Numbered from the stretch's first letter, positions 1-8,431 are shown. The stretch is DNA of 64,000 nucleotides from Pseudoroseicyclus_A sp041714655 (GCF_041714655.1 NZ_CP168219.1:3162001-3226000); one strand, 5' to 3'. A program made the numbers and translations. The notes: generated by a model from the letters alone, not told the origin.

Positions 1-635
1 TCGACCATCTGTACCGAGCGCTCGGGGCCGAGCGTCTCGAAGCCGGCATAGAAGAGCGGCTCGCCGCGCTGGAGGCGGATCGGCTTCTCCGGCTCGTGCC
101 ATTCGAAGGCCCACATGAGCGGCCGCGGCCAGACGTTGATCGGAAAGCGCCCGCCGAAGATCGTGCCGGGCAGCGGCTCCTTGCGGTAATGCATGAAGGG
201 CGAGACCTGGCTCATGTAGACCGGCTCGTCGGAGATGAAGACGTAAGGCAGCGAGAGCTGGATCGTCGGCACGCCCGGCCGGCGCCATTCCGCCTCGTTG
301 GTCAGATGCAGCTTCTCGCCGAGCTTGGAGGCGCGGATGCTGCTGGCCTCGCCCGCGAGGTTGCGCAGCGCCGCCTTGCCATTGTCGTCGCGCGTGAAGC
401 CGATGTGGATGTCGAAGGGGCAGGGAATGACGAAATAGCGGCTTTCGAGGTTGATGACCGCCGGGCAGCGCGAGGCACTCTTGGCATGGCGGCGATCGAC
501 ATCGACGGAGCGGACGCGCTCGGGCGGGGCATAGATGATGCCGCCCTTCTGCTCGGTCAGCAGCCAGCCGACGGTGACCGGCCCGGAGCCGCGCGGCCGG
601 CCCTCGGTGTTCTCGAAACTGACGCTGAGCTGCAT
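1..635 (-). CDS. Hypothetical protein, 3' end outside window
   Basis: From an ATG at 635 the frame is open for 211 codons and runs off the left edge, so the C-terminus is missing. The protein starts MQLSVSFENTEG and has no signal peptide or membrane segment, so it is probably cytoplasmic. It contains the stretch FVIPCPFDIHIGF and, near the window edge, a W-x(n)-P-x-R-x-x-RGEP pattern. That pattern faintly recalls DUF6065-type proteins, from memory only. It lies in the same direction as the flagellar block but is separated from it by 259 bases holding two hairpin repeats, so it is probably its own unit. Function unknown. Confidence 0.75.
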   Translation of the reverse strand, partial: MQLSVSFENTEGRPRGSGPVTVGWLLTEQKGGIIYAPPERVRSVDVDRRHAKSASRCPAVINLESRYFVIPCPFDIHIGFTRDDNGKAALRNLAGEASSIRASKLGEKLHLTNEAEWRRPGVPTIQLSLPYVFISDEPVYMSQVSPFMHYRKEPLPGTIFGGRFPINVWPRPLMWAFEWHEPEKPIRLQRGEPLFYAGFETLGPERSVQMV

Positions 636-702
636 GACAGGCCCCCTCATGGGTTCGTCCGGCCATAGAAGGCGGAAGGCGGGGTGCTGTCAAACAGGCC
701 CC

Positions 703-731
703 GCTCGGCCCGCCCTGCCGGGCGGGCTCGC
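703..731. repeat. Solo GCTCGGCCCGCCC hairpin (family iii)
   Basis: The sequence pairs GCCCGCCC with GGGCGGGC over a TGCC loop, framed by GCTCG and CTCGC. Almost the same unit occurs at 22195-22223 and, inverted, at 40680-40708. Variants close the composite elements at 4702-4730 and 29028-29056. There is no U-tract, so a classical terminator role is not shown. It sits downstream of the DUF1217 gene, between two minus-strand genes. Confidence 0.7.
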
Positions 732-775
732 AGGTCGCGCGGGGGCGGAAAGGGGCATGACCCAGACCCCTCCTG

Positions 776-869
776 CCTCTGCCCCTTTCCAAATACCCTT
801 CGGGGGGGTCGCCATTGAGTGCGCCATTGGTTCGAGCACCAATGGCGACGGGGCAGACAGCCCCCCCGG
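776..869 (-). repeat. Hairpin-pair repeat with TATTTGG tail (family ii, copy 1)
   Basis: Read on the minus strand this shows a GGGGGGGCTGTCTGCCCC-type hairpin, a TCGCCATT/AATGGCGA hairpin, a C-run, and the tail GGGTATTTGGAAAGGGGC. The same order recurs in seven other spacers of this window. Here it lies just 3' of the minus-strand DUF1217 gene, in the same orientation as that gene, which fits a transcript-end element. The rest of the 636-894 spacer shows nothing else. Confidence 0.7.
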
Positions 870-894
870 ACCGCGCTCTCGACCGGCGCGCCGG

Positions 895-1698
895 TCAGGC
901 GTAGAGCCGCGGGGCGCTCTGCAGCAGCGACAGCGCCGCCGAGGCGCTCGAATAGCCGGTGAAGCCGGCGTTGATCTCGCTGCGCACGAGGAAGAGCCGG
1001 ACGATCTTCTCGCGCATTTCCGGCTCGGCGAGCTCGGCCACGTCGGAGGTGCCGAAGACGCTCTCGGCCCGCGCCTCGAAATTCGTGAGCTGCTTGTCGA
1101 TGTCGAGCGCGCCGAAACCCTGGCCGAAGCCCAGCGCCGTCTCGAAGACGGAGCGGAGCGGCGGGTTGCCCATGATCGAGAACCAGCGGGCATTGTTGCT
1201 CTCGGAGCCCTTGAGCACATCCTGCAGGCCGCGCTCGAGGTTCATCGCCTGGCGGAGGGAATCGTTCTGTTCCCCCACCGCCTTTTCGAAGCTGCGCTCC
1301 TCGTAGCGGGCGATGATCTTGTCGGCGAAGCCCGGGACGCCGGTCAGCCCGCCCAGATCGGCGAAGCCGAAGGTGCGCGAGAAGGCCTGATAGGTCTTGT
1401 CCGCCAGCCGGTTGGCGAGGGCATCCTCCTTCAGCGTGCCCTCAGCGAGGATCTCCTTGATGAAGGCCTTGTGGTTGATGTCGTCCTCGAGCCCAAAGGC
1501 GCCGAGGGCGATGGTGAGCAGCCGGCGGTCGTTCACCAGATCCTCGGCGCTCTTCACCTTGGCGATGTTCTCGCGGAAGTAATCCGTCTCGCGCTGCAGG
1601 ACCGGCGAGGAGGTGAAGGCCTCCATCTGGGTCTCGCGCGTGCGCTCCAGATAGGTCCAGCCGAGATAGCCGCCTGCGGGGACGACGGGCTGGAACAT
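895..1698 (-). CDS. DUF1217 family flagellar-cluster protein
   Basis: This 267-residue protein matches the DUF1217 family, which in Rhodobacterales sits directly after flbT and is presumed flagellum-related, although its biochemical role is not established. It starts MFQPVVPAGGY and is rich in alpha-helix, with charged stretches such as YFRENIAKVK. It has no signal peptide or membrane segment. Its ATG shares one base with the flbT stop codon (TGATG), so it is translationally coupled as the last gene of the fliC-flaF-flbT unit. The family call rests on recognised sequence and on context. The precise function is unknown. Confidence 0.8.
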   Translation of the reverse strand: MFQPVVPAGGYLGWTYLERTRETQMEAFTSSPVLQRETDYFRENIAKVKSAEDLVNDRRLLTIALGAFGLEDDINHKAFIKEILAEGTLKEDALANRLADKTYQAFSRTFGFADLGGLTGVPGFADKIIARYEERSFEKAVGEQNDSLRQAMNLERGLQDVLKGSESNNARWFSIMGNPPLRSVFETALGFGQGFGALDIDKQLTNFEARAESVFGTSDVAELAEPEMREKIVRLFLVRSEINAGFTGYSSASAALSLLQSAPRLYA

Positions 1699-2177
1699 CA
1701 GACCGTCCCCACCTTCAGCCGCGGCCGCGCCTCGAGCGCCCCGCCGCCGGCGGTATCCGGCGCGATGGGCGCCAGCGGGCCGGCGGTGCCGAGGAGCCGC
1801 TCCTCCCGCGGCAGGAGCGAGCGCAGCCGCTTCAGCGCCCGGTAGGTGTCGCCGGCGGAGATCGCCTCCGTCGCCTCCGAGAGGAGCCGGCGGCTGTCGG
1901 CATCCGTCAGCGCCTGGCTGAGCTGCTCGATGCCGCGCAGGAGCTGGATGTTCGCCTCGGCCGGCTCGGCATCGCCCGACAGGACGAGCTGAGCGATGTA
2001 GCAGACCCGCCGGACGGGCGTGTTCACCTCGCCGGGGCGGATCGCGTCGCGCAGGCGCAGAATGTTGGCATTGGGCGTCAGGATGGCGAGCCGTGCCCGG
2101 CGGTCGCCGTTCTCGATCACCGCGCCGTTGACGAGCACCCGCTCCTTCGGCCCGAGCTTGAGGACGAGTCCGCTCAT
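1698..2177 (-). CDS. flbT: Flagellin post-transcriptional regulator FlbT
   Basis: FlbT acts in alphaproteobacteria on flagellin mRNA. In Caulobacter it binds the fliC 5' UTR and destabilises the message until the hook is complete. The 159 residues begin MSGLVLKLGPKERVLVNGA, the typical FlbT N-terminus, and contain the usual LKRLRSLLPREE C-terminal stretch. The ATG overlaps the flaF stop by four bases (ATGA), showing coupling. The tail after about residue 135 is Ala/Gly/Pro-rich and variable. Length and position next to flaF and fliC match the family well. Confidence 0.95.
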   Translation of the reverse strand: MSGLVLKLGPKERVLVNGAVIENGDRRARLAILTPNANILRLRDAIRPGEVNTPVRRVCYIAQLVLSGDAEPAEANIQLLRGIEQLSQALTDADSRRLLSEATEAISAGDTYRALKRLRSLLPREERLLGTAGPLAPIAPDTAGGGALEARPRLKVGTV

Positions 2178-2599
2178 CTCACACCTTCCTGGGCCGGGCT
2201 GGCGGTGGCCGCCGGCTGGGCGGCAGCGCCCTCGCGGGCCCCGTTGCCGGACAGGCCGCGCATGACGGCGGTGTTGATATCGACCAAGGCGGCGATATCC
2301 GCCTCGCCCTTCAGCACGGCGCGGGTGTGATGTTCAGTGAATTCGGCGAGGTAGAAGATCTGCGCCCGGAGCGTCGCGGGCAGCGCATTGGCGGGGTCGG
2401 CGACCTCGCCGGCCAGATGGGTCCAGACCCGGCGGTTCTGGAAGAGCGCCTCGGCGATGGCGGCGAAGTTGCCGCTCTGCATGGCGGTCTTGAGGCGGGC
2501 GGTGGTCTGGGAGAAGAGCTGGAGTTCGGTGGCCCGGCCCGTCATCACGGGGGAGTTCACCGGCGCATAGGCTCTTTGAGCCTGTTGGATGGCATTCAC
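2174..2599 (-). CDS. flaF: Flagellar biosynthesis regulator FlaF
   Basis: FlaF is the partner of FlbT in alphaproteobacteria and is needed for flagellin synthesis and secretion. In Caulobacter it binds flagellin and promotes its translation. The 141-residue protein begins MNAIQQAQRAYA and carries the family core TARLKTAMQSGNF and NRRVWTHLAGEVADP. The gene follows fliC in the same direction with an 83-base gap that holds a strong GC hairpin, and it is coupled to flbT. The last 20 residues are low-complexity. The order fliC-flaF-flbT is diagnostic for this group. Confidence 0.95.
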   Translation of the reverse strand: MNAIQQAQRAYAPVNSPVMTGRATELQLFSQTTARLKTAMQSGNFAAIAEALFQNRRVWTHLAGEVADPANALPATLRAQIFYLAEFTEHHTRAVLKGEADIAALVDINTAVMRGLSGNGAREGAAAQPAATASPAQEGVR

Positions 2600-2648
2600 G
2601 TCGGAATCCTCTCGGAGCGTTTTGCTTCGGCCTTCTGGGAGGGAGAAC

Positions 2649-2669
2649 GGGGGGCCTCAGGGGCCCCCC
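2649..2669 (-). terminator. GC hairpin between fliC and flaF
   Basis: A perfect 8-bp stem (GGGGGGCC paired with GGCCCCCC, 5-base loop) lies 13 bases after the fliC stop. No T-run follows on the minus strand. It is more likely a partial terminator or an mRNA 3'-end stabiliser that lets fliC be expressed above flaF-flbT than a full stop. Confidence 0.55.
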
Positions 2670-2682
2670 GCCCGGGTTCCGC

Positions 2683-4158
2683 TTAGCGGAACAGCGACAG
2701 GATCGACTGCGGAGCCTGGTTCGCCATGGAGAGCGACTGGACGCCGAGCTGCTGCTGGACCTGGAGGGCCTGCAGACGGGCGGAGGTCTCTTCCATGTTG
2801 GCGTCGACCATGGAGCCGATGCCGGACTTGAGCGAGTCGGAGAGCTTGGAGATGAACTCCGACTGGATGGAGATGCGACCCTCGACGGAACCGAAGGCAG
2901 CGGAGGCGTCGATGGCGGTGCCGATGAACGTCTCGATGTTGGCGAGCGCGGCGGAGGCACCTTCGTCCGTCGTCACGTCGATGCTGTCGAGACCGGCGAG
3001 GCCACCCGTGGCGGTGCCGTCGGAGCGACCGGCAGCCGAGAAGGCCAGCGTGGTGCTGTTGTTGTCGACCTGGAGCTGCCAGGCGCCGTTGGCATCCTGG
3101 GTCACGTTGGTCGAGATGTTGCTCAGGCCGGCGGAGTCCACGGCGATCTTCAGGCCGCGGGCCACGTCTTCCATCGTCTCGCCCTGACCGGCGACATAGT
3201 CGAAGTCGGTGGAGCCGATGGTGACCCGGTAGCCGTCGCCCTCGTTGACGCCGGCGGTGGCCGAGAAGGTCACGGTCTCGGCGCGCGCCTCGAGGGCGGC
3301 GTCGGTGCCGTAGGTGCCGGTCGTCGAGCCGGTGGCGGTGAAGGTCAGCGCCGTGTCCTCGAAGGCGACGGTGGAGGTCAGCGTGATCGTGTCGGTGGCG
3401 ACGGTGGCGGTGATGCCCTCGATGCCGGCCGCGTTGATCGCCGCCGTCAGGCCGGCCGCGGCGTCGTCGAGCGTCGTGGTGGCCGCGGTGAAGCTCACCG
3501 AGGTCTCGCCGATCTGCAGGCGCACGACGTCATCCACGGCGACGGTGCCGCCGAGCTGAAGCGTCTCGGTGATGCCGGTGTTGACCACGGCGGTGTCCGA
3601 GGCGGTGGCGTTGACCGACAGATCTGTGCCCGAGGCGTTGTAGACGCCGGCGTCGGTCGTCAGGTCCTGCCGCGACACGGAGATCGAGGAGGAGGCGACG
3701 GAGCCGTCCGAGGCGCGGTCGAGCGACGAGAGCACGTCGACCGAGTCGGAGCCGGAGACGAGGTTCAGGCCGTTGAACTGCGCGGCGCCGATGACCGACT
3801 GCACCTGCTGGGTGTAGGCATCGATATCCGCCTGGATCTTGGAGCGGTCGACGTTCTGCTCCTGGGCGGCGGTGATCTTGCCCTTCATCTCGGTGAGAAG
3901 GTCGGCGACCGTTTCCGAGGCCTGGCGGGCGACGGCGACGGTGGACTGGCCGAGGGCGAGCGAGTCGGAGATCGACTTGAAGCCCTTGACGTCGGATTCC
4001 ATCACTTTCGAGATGGCCCAGACGGCCGAGTTGTCCTTGGAATTGCCGACGGCCTTGCCGGTGGAGATCTGGTTCTGGACGTTGCCCAGGTTCTTGTTGA
4101 TGGAGGACAGCGTCTGCAGCGCGACCATCGCGCCGTTGTTCGTCAGAATGCTCGACAT
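2683..4158 (-). CDS. fliC: Flagellin
   Basis: This is the structural subunit of the flagellar filament, exported through the flagellar type III apparatus. The 491-residue protein has the conserved D0/D1 N-terminus (SSILTNNGAMVALQTL, then NQISTGKAVGNSKDN) and the C-terminal D1/D0 block ending SMANQAPQSILSLFR. Residues of about 150-400 form a Thr/Val/Ala/Asp-rich variable region that would be surface exposed. No signal peptide is present, as expected. SD AGGAAT lies 9 bases before the ATG. It heads the unit fliC-flaF-flbT-DUF1217. Flagellins of this size are usual in Rhodobacterales. Confidence 0.97.
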   Translation of the reverse strand: MSSILTNNGAMVALQTLSSINKNLGNVQNQISTGKAVGNSKDNSAVWAISKVMESDVKGFKSISDSLALGQSTVAVARQASETVADLLTEMKGKITAAQEQNVDRSKIQADIDAYTQQVQSVIGAAQFNGLNLVSGSDSVDVLSSLDRASDGSVASSSISVSRQDLTTDAGVYNASGTDLSVNATASDTAVVNTGITETLQLGGTVAVDDVVRLQIGETSVSFTAATTTLDDAAAGLTAAINAAGIEGITATVATDTITLTSTVAFEDTALTFTATGSTTGTYGTDAALEARAETVTFSATAGVNEGDGYRVTIGSTDFDYVAGQGETMEDVARGLKIAVDSAGLSNISTNVTQDANGAWQLQVDNNSTTLAFSAAGRSDGTATGGLAGLDSIDVTTDEGASAALANIETFIGTAIDASAAFGSVEGRISIQSEFISKLSDSLKSGIGSMVDANMEETSARLQALQVQQQLGVQSLSMANQAPQSILSLFR

Positions 4159-4525
4159 GAGAGAGTATTCCTATGGTTTCGGCGCTTTTGCGCCATGCGT
4201 TCATGATCCACAGCCCCGGTGCGGAGCGGCGGGACGAAAGGTCATTCTGACGTCTGCGGGGTCGGCCCGGTCGGGCCAGTCGCGCCATCCTCCTGGATGC
4301 GAAGGACGGTATCGCCGGTCAGGCTTAACGCCGCTCTAAGGCCGGGGGGCGGAGATACCGCCAATTCAATTCAACTCGGGGGATGAGGGCTTTGGACGAT
4401 GAGAGGCCGCCTGCCGGAGCCGGGCTTGCGCCGGGCCGAATGCAAACCTCGCCGCTGAGCCGCCCGCTTGGGACGCACCGACAGGCTCCGACCTGGCCCG
4501 GGCTCTGACCTCGCCGCTGTTCCCC
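4159..4525. other. fliC upstream region, no gene found
   Basis: This 367-base stretch lies between the fliC start and the repeat element at 4526. The part nearest fliC must hold its promoter. Around 4322-4375 there is a locally A+T-rich tract (AATTCAATTCAA, and TTAACG). I could not fit a convincing sigma-28 (TAAA-N15-GCCGATAA) or sigma-54 (TGGCAC-N5-TTGC) site with correct spacing, so no promoter is called. No coding potential is evident on either strand. Confidence 0.4.
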
Positions 4526-4759
4526 CCCGGTGCGCGCCGCAGGCTTGAGGGCGAGCGTCGTCCCGTCCCGCGGGCTGGCGCTTCCGAGGGGCTGCGCAAC
4601 GCTTCAAGCGAGGATGTGGCGGCACCCTAAAGCGCGATGCGGTGGCGGTAGGAGCGCCAACCCAAGGGCCGGCGCTCACCCTGCGCGGCACCGGGGGACG
4701 AGCTCGGCCCGCCCAGACGGGCGGAATCGCCTGGGGCGGTGGGCCAAAACCCACCCTGC
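4526..4759 (+). repeat. Composite palindromic element, copy A
   Basis: This is a degenerate copy of the composite element. The left arm is near 4526-4592 (GTCCCGCGGGCTGGCGCTT), the core at 4619-4634 (GGCACCCTAAAGCGC) and the right arm at 4651-4693 (GGAGCGCCAACC, GGCCGGCGCTCACC). A GCTCGGCCCGCCC hairpin follows at 4702-4730, and a GGTGGG...CCCACC palindrome at 4738-4756 lies immediately 3' of the minus-strand FlgN-like gene. The arms pair with each other, so a transcript would form one long stem. It is more diverged than copies B to E. Confidence 0.75.
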
Positions 4760-4763
4760 CCGC

Positions 4764-5102
4764 TCAGGCCCTGCCGTCGAGGGCGCGGCGCGCCTTGCCG
4801 GTGGGGGCCTGCCGTCCCCTGGCATCGTAGGTGGTGAACTCCGCCGCCGCGCCGGTCAGCAAGGACACCCGCCGCTCGGCCTCGCGCACGCCCGAAATGG
4901 CGGCGGAAAGCAGCCGCTGGTTGCGCTTCAGCCCCGTGCCGATCCGCCGGAGCGCGCCGGCATCGGCGCTTTGCCGCAGCTCCTCGAACAGCGCCGCCTT
5001 GCGGGAGCCGAGCGGTTCCAGCCCGCCGAAATCCCCGGCGAGGATGCATTGCCGCTCTTCCGAGAGCAGCGCTTCGAATCGGGTGACGAGCGGCTCAGCC
5101 AT
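4764..5102 (-). CDS. FlgN-like flagellar chaperone
   Basis: This small 112-residue, mostly helical protein (FEALLSEERQCILAGDFGGLE near the start) has the size and heptad-like pattern of FlgN-type export chaperones, which escort the hook-filament junction proteins FlgK and FlgL. Sequence similarity in this family is weak, so the call leans on context: its start overlaps the end of the flgJ-like gene by eight bases and the region is flagellar. No signal peptide or membrane segment is seen. An unrelated flagellar-cluster helical protein is the alternative. Confidence 0.7.
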   Translation of the reverse strand: MAEPLVTRFEALLSEERQCILAGDFGGLEPLGSRKAALFEELRQSADAGALRRIGTGLKRNQRLLSAAISGVREAERRVSLLTGAAAEFTTYDARGRQAPTGKARRALDGRA

Positions 5103-5415
5103 CGGCGCGACTCACGAGCGAGGCGAAGAGCTGCTCGGCAAGGCCGATGCCGCCGGCGGCGACCATGGCGCGGGCCTGCTCCTCGCGCAGGAAGGAGGCG
5201 AACTGCTCCTCCCCCGCGCCGCCGCCGAACTCGGAGGGCATCTCGCCGAGGCCGGTCGACTTGAGCATTTCGGCGAGAAAGCTCGCCTCCAGAGCCTTTG
5301 CGGCCTCCATCAGGGCGGTCTCGTCCGCCGGCGCGGCGCCGGGGCGCGGGCCGGCAGCAGCCTCCGGTCGGGGCGCCGGCAGGCCGGCCATGGGCAGAAG
5401 GGGATCAGGTCGCAT
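5095..5415 (-). CDS. flgJ: Rod-binding protein, FlgJ N-terminal domain type
   Basis: The protein carries only the rod-binding domain of FlgJ, the rod-assembly scaffold in the periplasm, and lacks the muramidase domain found in enterics. Single-domain forms are normal in alphaproteobacteria. Residues of about 40-100 hold the family core KALEASFLAEMLKSTGLG, a G-rich turn (FGGGAGEEQFASFL) and LAEQLFASL. I place the start at the ATG at 5415 (MRPDPLLPMAGL, 106 residues). The frame is open further upstream, but that part would overlap the divergent promoter region of fliK and does not look like protein. It is coupled to the FlgN-like gene. Confidence 0.85.
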   Translation of the reverse strand: MRPDPLLPMAGLPAPRPEAAAGPRPGAAPADETALMEAAKALEASFLAEMLKSTGLGEMPSEFGGGAGEEQFASFLREEQARAMVAAGGIGLAEQLFASLVSRADG

Positions 5416-5527
5416 CCGGAGCTCCGTTCGCGGCGAATTTTCCTGACACTCCCCGATCGCGGTTAAAAAGCCGGTAAGGCTGATCGGTCTATGGAGGAGG
5501 CCAGTTTCAGTCCCAACCGGTGAGCCG

Positions 5528-7162
5528 ATGACCTTCCTCCTCGTCCAGAACGGACCAGCGATCGCCCCCGAGGCGCCCCCGTCCAAGCCCGCCCAGCGCC
5601 GCGATGCGGGCGGCAGCCCGCCCGACCGCCGGCAGGACCGGCGCGACAGCCCGTTCGCCGATGTCTATGACCGCGGCGCGGCCGGCCGGACCGGGCGCGA
5701 GACCGGAAGCGCGGGCGAAAGCCGCGGGCAGGCGGGGCGGGCCGAAGGCCCCGCGGGCGACACCGGGGCGGGCTCCGGCGCCGGGTCCAGGCGCGAGGCG
5801 GGGGAGGCCGGCCAGACCGGCACGTCCGGCAAGGGCGGCGCGGCCGAGGCGGAGGGCAGCGGCAAGGAGGGCGCCACCCTGCCCGCGCCCGAGCCCCTGC
5901 AGGTCTTCGCGCTGCCCGGCGCCACGCCCGCCTTGTCCGAGGCCGAATCGGCCGAGGCCGCGCTCCTCCTCCGTGCGGCGGGCGCCGCCGCGGGCGCGGG
6001 CGCTTCCCGCGCCGGGGCGAGCGGCGAACGGGCTCTCCTTTCGGCGGCCAGTACGCCCCTGCCGGGCGAGGCCGGCGAGGGCGACATGCCCGCCCCCGCC
6101 CCTGGGGCCGACGGTGCGGGCCGGAGCGGCCGCGCCGCGGCGATTCTCGGCACGCTCGCGGCCGGGGGCGCGGCGCAGCCGGGCACCGTGGCGGCCGCCG
6201 CCGGCGCGGCGGCGCCTCGGGCCACCAGCCCGCTGGCGACGGGCGCTGCGGGCCCAACCGGCACAGCCCTGCCGCTGGGCGATCCCTCCGCCGTGGCGGA
6301 CGAGGCGCTACCCGGCACCGCGCTGGGCCAAGCCCAGGGCGCCCCCGGCGCGGGGCTGACGGCCGCCGCGGCCGCCAGTTCGGCCACGGGTGCCGCTAGC
6401 GGCGCCGCGAATGCCGCAGCCTCCGGGCGGAGCGGCCCGGGCGCGGAAGAGGAGGGCGGGCCCCGGCTCCGGCGCTCCACCGCTGATCCCGCCCGCGCCG
6501 AGGCGCGGATGGGTCCCGGCACCGACAGGGCCGGCGCCGAGCCCATGGCCGCCCCGCCCGCGGCCCAGCCCTCCGGCGCGGCGCTGCCGGCGCAGCCGAT
6601 CCCGCTCGCCGGGCAGGAGGGGAGCGCGCTGCCCGGCCAGACCGGCGGCGACACCCCCGAGGGCCAGACGCGGCTCGACGCCGCCGTCGCGGTGCAGGGG
6701 AGCGGCACGAGCGCCGCCTCCATCGCCGCCTCCGGCACCAATGCCATGCCCGCCGCCGCGCGGGAGACGATCGTGCAGGTCACCGCCGCCCTGCCGCAGA
6801 CCCCGGGCGAACGGGTGGAGATTCGCCTGTCACCCGAGGAGCTCGGCCATCTGCGGATGGTGCTGCACAGCCATGACGGCACGATGGTGCTGCAGATCAG
6901 CGCCGAGCGTCAGGACACGGCGGATCTCCTCCGCCGCCACGCCGCCGAGCTGGCCCGCGAGATGCAGGAACTCGGCTACGAGGATGTGCAGCTCGACTTC
7001 ACCTCCGGCGAGGGCGCGGCGGAGGGGCGGGACCCGTCTTCCGATTCCGGCCCGGCCAGCCCTCGCGCGTCGGGCAGCGAGACGCCCTTCGCCCAGATTC
7101 CGCCCGAGGCCGCCCCCGGCCCGGGCAATGCCGCCGCCTCCGGGCTCGACCTTCGACTTTGA
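5528..7162 (+). CDS. fliK: Flagellar hook-length control protein FliK
   Basis: FliK measures the hook and switches export specificity from hook to filament subunits. The 544-residue protein has a very long Ala/Gly/Pro/Glu-rich, probably disordered N-terminal part (about residues 1-415). The conserved C-terminal Flg_hook domain follows at about 420-505 and includes VEIRLSPEELGHLRMVLH, VLQISAERQDTADLLRRH and LREMQ-like helices. This layout, a disordered ruler plus a compact C-terminal domain, is typical. The N-terminal coding sequence is extremely G+C-rich even for this genome. It is followed after nine bases by flgD in the same direction. Confidence 0.93.
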   Translation: MTFLLVQNGPAIAPEAPPSKPAQRRDAGGSPPDRRQDRRDSPFADVYDRGAAGRTGRETGSAGESRGQAGRAEGPAGDTGAGSGAGSRREAGEAGQTGTSGKGGAAEAEGSGKEGATLPAPEPLQVFALPGATPALSEAESAEAALLLRAAGAAAGAGASRAGASGERALLSAASTPLPGEAGEGDMPAPAPGADGAGRSGRAAAILGTLAAGGAAQPGTVAAAAGAAAPRATSPLATGAAGPTGTALPLGDPSAVADEALPGTALGQAQGAPGAGLTAAAAASSATGAASGAANAAASGRSGPGAEEEGGPRLRRSTADPARAEARMGPGTDRAGAEPMAAPPAAQPSGAALPAQPIPLAGQEGSALPGQTGGDTPEGQTRLDAAVAVQGSGTSAASIAASGTNAMPAAARETIVQVTAALPQTPGERVEIRLSPEELGHLRMVLHSHDGTMVLQISAERQDTADLLRRHAAELAREMQELGYEDVQLDFTSGEGAAEGRDPSSDSGPASPRASGSETPFAQIPPEAAPGPGNAAASGLDLRL

Positions 7163-7171
7163 GGAGCCAGC

Positions 7172-7870
7172 ATGGATACCTCCCCCACCACCGCAGCCGC
7201 CGCCGCCGGCCCCGGTTCTGCCGCGCCGCCGCCGGCCTATGGCAGCCCCGGCCAGTCCGAGGGGCAGGCGGTCATCACCTCGGATTTCAACACGTTCCTG
7301 CGGATGCTCACGGTGCAGCTGCAGAACCAGGACCCGCTGGACCCGGTGGATGCCGATGACTTCGCCATGCAGCTCGCCACCTTCTCGGGCGTCGAGCAGC
7401 AGGTGCTGACCAACGACCTCCTCTCGGCGATGTCGGGGCAGCTCGGGCTGTCCTCCATGGCCGATATGGCCGCCTGGGTGGGCCGCGAGGTGCGCGTCGC
7501 CGCGCCGGCCTGGTTCGACGGCGCGCCGATCACGCTCGCCCCCAATCCGGCCGCCGGGTCGGACCGGGTGGAGATCGTCGTGAAGAACGCCGCCGGGGCG
7601 ACCGTCGCTCGCTTCGAGGCGCCCGTCTCGGCCGACCCCATCGAATGGGACGGGCTCGATGCCGACGGAAACCCGCTGCCCGAGGGGCTCTACAGCTTCG
7701 TCACCGTCTCCTACGCGGCCGGCGAGGAGCTGCTCCGCGAGAAGACCGAGCTCTATGCCGAGGTCAACGAGGTGCGGGCCGAGAATGGCGAGGTGGTGCT
7801 GGTGCTCGAAGGCGGCACGGCGCTGCCGGCGACGGCGGTCAGCGGCATCCGGGGCGTGGATCAGGGCTGA
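7172..7870 (+). CDS. flgD: Flagellar hook-capping protein FlgD
   Basis: FlgD caps the growing hook and guides FlgE polymerisation. The 232 residues contain the family N-terminal signature FLRMLTVQLQNQDPLDPVD and FAMQLATFSGVEQQ at about residues 38-80. An FlgD Ig/tudor-like part follows with WDGLDADGNPLPEGLYSF, a classic FlgD motif. SD GAGGAG lies just before the ATG. It forms an operon with fliK. It ends at a spacer with a triple-hairpin repeat and faces ubiB across 561 bases. Confidence 0.96.
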   Translation: MDTSPTTAAAAAGPGSAAPPPAYGSPGQSEGQAVITSDFNTFLRMLTVQLQNQDPLDPVDADDFAMQLATFSGVEQQVLTNDLLSAMSGQLGLSSMADMAAWVGREVRVAAPAWFDGAPITLAPNPAAGSDRVEIVVKNAAGATVARFEAPVSADPIEWDGLDADGNPLPEGLYSFVTVSYAAGEELLREKTELYAEVNEVRAENGEVVLVLEGGTALPATAVSGIRGVDQG

Positions 7871-7893
7871 GGGCCGGGGCGGACGGAGGCGGT

Positions 7894-8014
7894 CGGGGGA
7901 TTGCATCCCCCGAACCCCCTGCCCTCCCGGGGGCCCTCAGGCCCCCGGACCCCCGGTTCGGGTGGGGGCCAGCCCCCACACCCCTGAGGTATTTGGAAAG
8001 GGGCATGGGCAAGA
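7894..8014 (+). repeat. Triple-hairpin repeat with TATTTGG tail (family ii, copy 2)
   Basis: Three consecutive hairpins (CGGGGGATTGCATCCCCCG; CCGGGGGCC/GGCCCCCGG; GTGGGGGCCAGCCCCCAC) are followed by CTGAGGTATTTGGAAAGGGGCATG. The tail matches the other copies of this unit. It lies downstream of flgD, in its orientation, in a convergent spacer. Confidence 0.75.
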
Positions 8015-8136
8015 GGGTCCCTCGGGGGGCCGGGTGCCCCATGGGAGGGCGGGGGGTGCCGCTGAGGCGGGGCATCGAGCGGGCCACTGGGGCCTTTGCG
8101 TTGACGGTGGCTGCGTGGGACGGCACTTAACCGGGG

Positions 8137-8300
8137 ATCATTGCCATCACGCAGATCAGCACGGTGGCTGAGACGGCCGGGCGGACGCGGCACGGGCGGC
8201 TGGGTTCGTCCGCAACGGCCATGGAGGAGGCGGAGGCGGAAGGGGCCCCCTTCCGATCAAGATCGCCATCCAGATGAGTATGGCAGCGGGCGACAGAGGG
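8137..8300 (-). repeat. Decayed copies of the ubiB 3' end
   Basis: On the minus strand, two segments about 120 and 180 bases apart resemble the last codons of ubiB. The intact end reads GCGGTGCTGATCTGGGTG. One decayed copy reads GCCATACTCATCTGGATGG and the other ACCGTGCTGATCTGCGTGAT. In the matching frames they encode AAILIWMAILI and ATVLICVMAMI, against AAVLIWVVALI at the UbiB C-terminus. I see no complete gene between them. The rest of 8015-8431 shows no feature. Old tandem duplication followed by decay is my inference. Confidence 0.5.
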
Positions 8301-8431
8301 GACAGCGACGAAGGCGCTGGAGATCCGCCCCGCTCAGATCTGGGCTGGCGGAGGAAACAGCTCGGCGGGGCCGGAGCGGTGCGGCTGAAGAGGCGGCGGC
8401 CAGGCGGACGCCGACCCAGTGGCCCCGCCCC

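Noticed and set aside
4261..4375. Sigma-28 or sigma-54 promoter of fliC
   Set aside because: Candidate elements such as TAGA/TTAA and GCGATACC were present, but spacing did not fit either consensus.
5463..6257. Arg/Pro-rich frames overlapping fliK
   Set aside because: Shadows of the extremely G+C-rich fliK ruler region.
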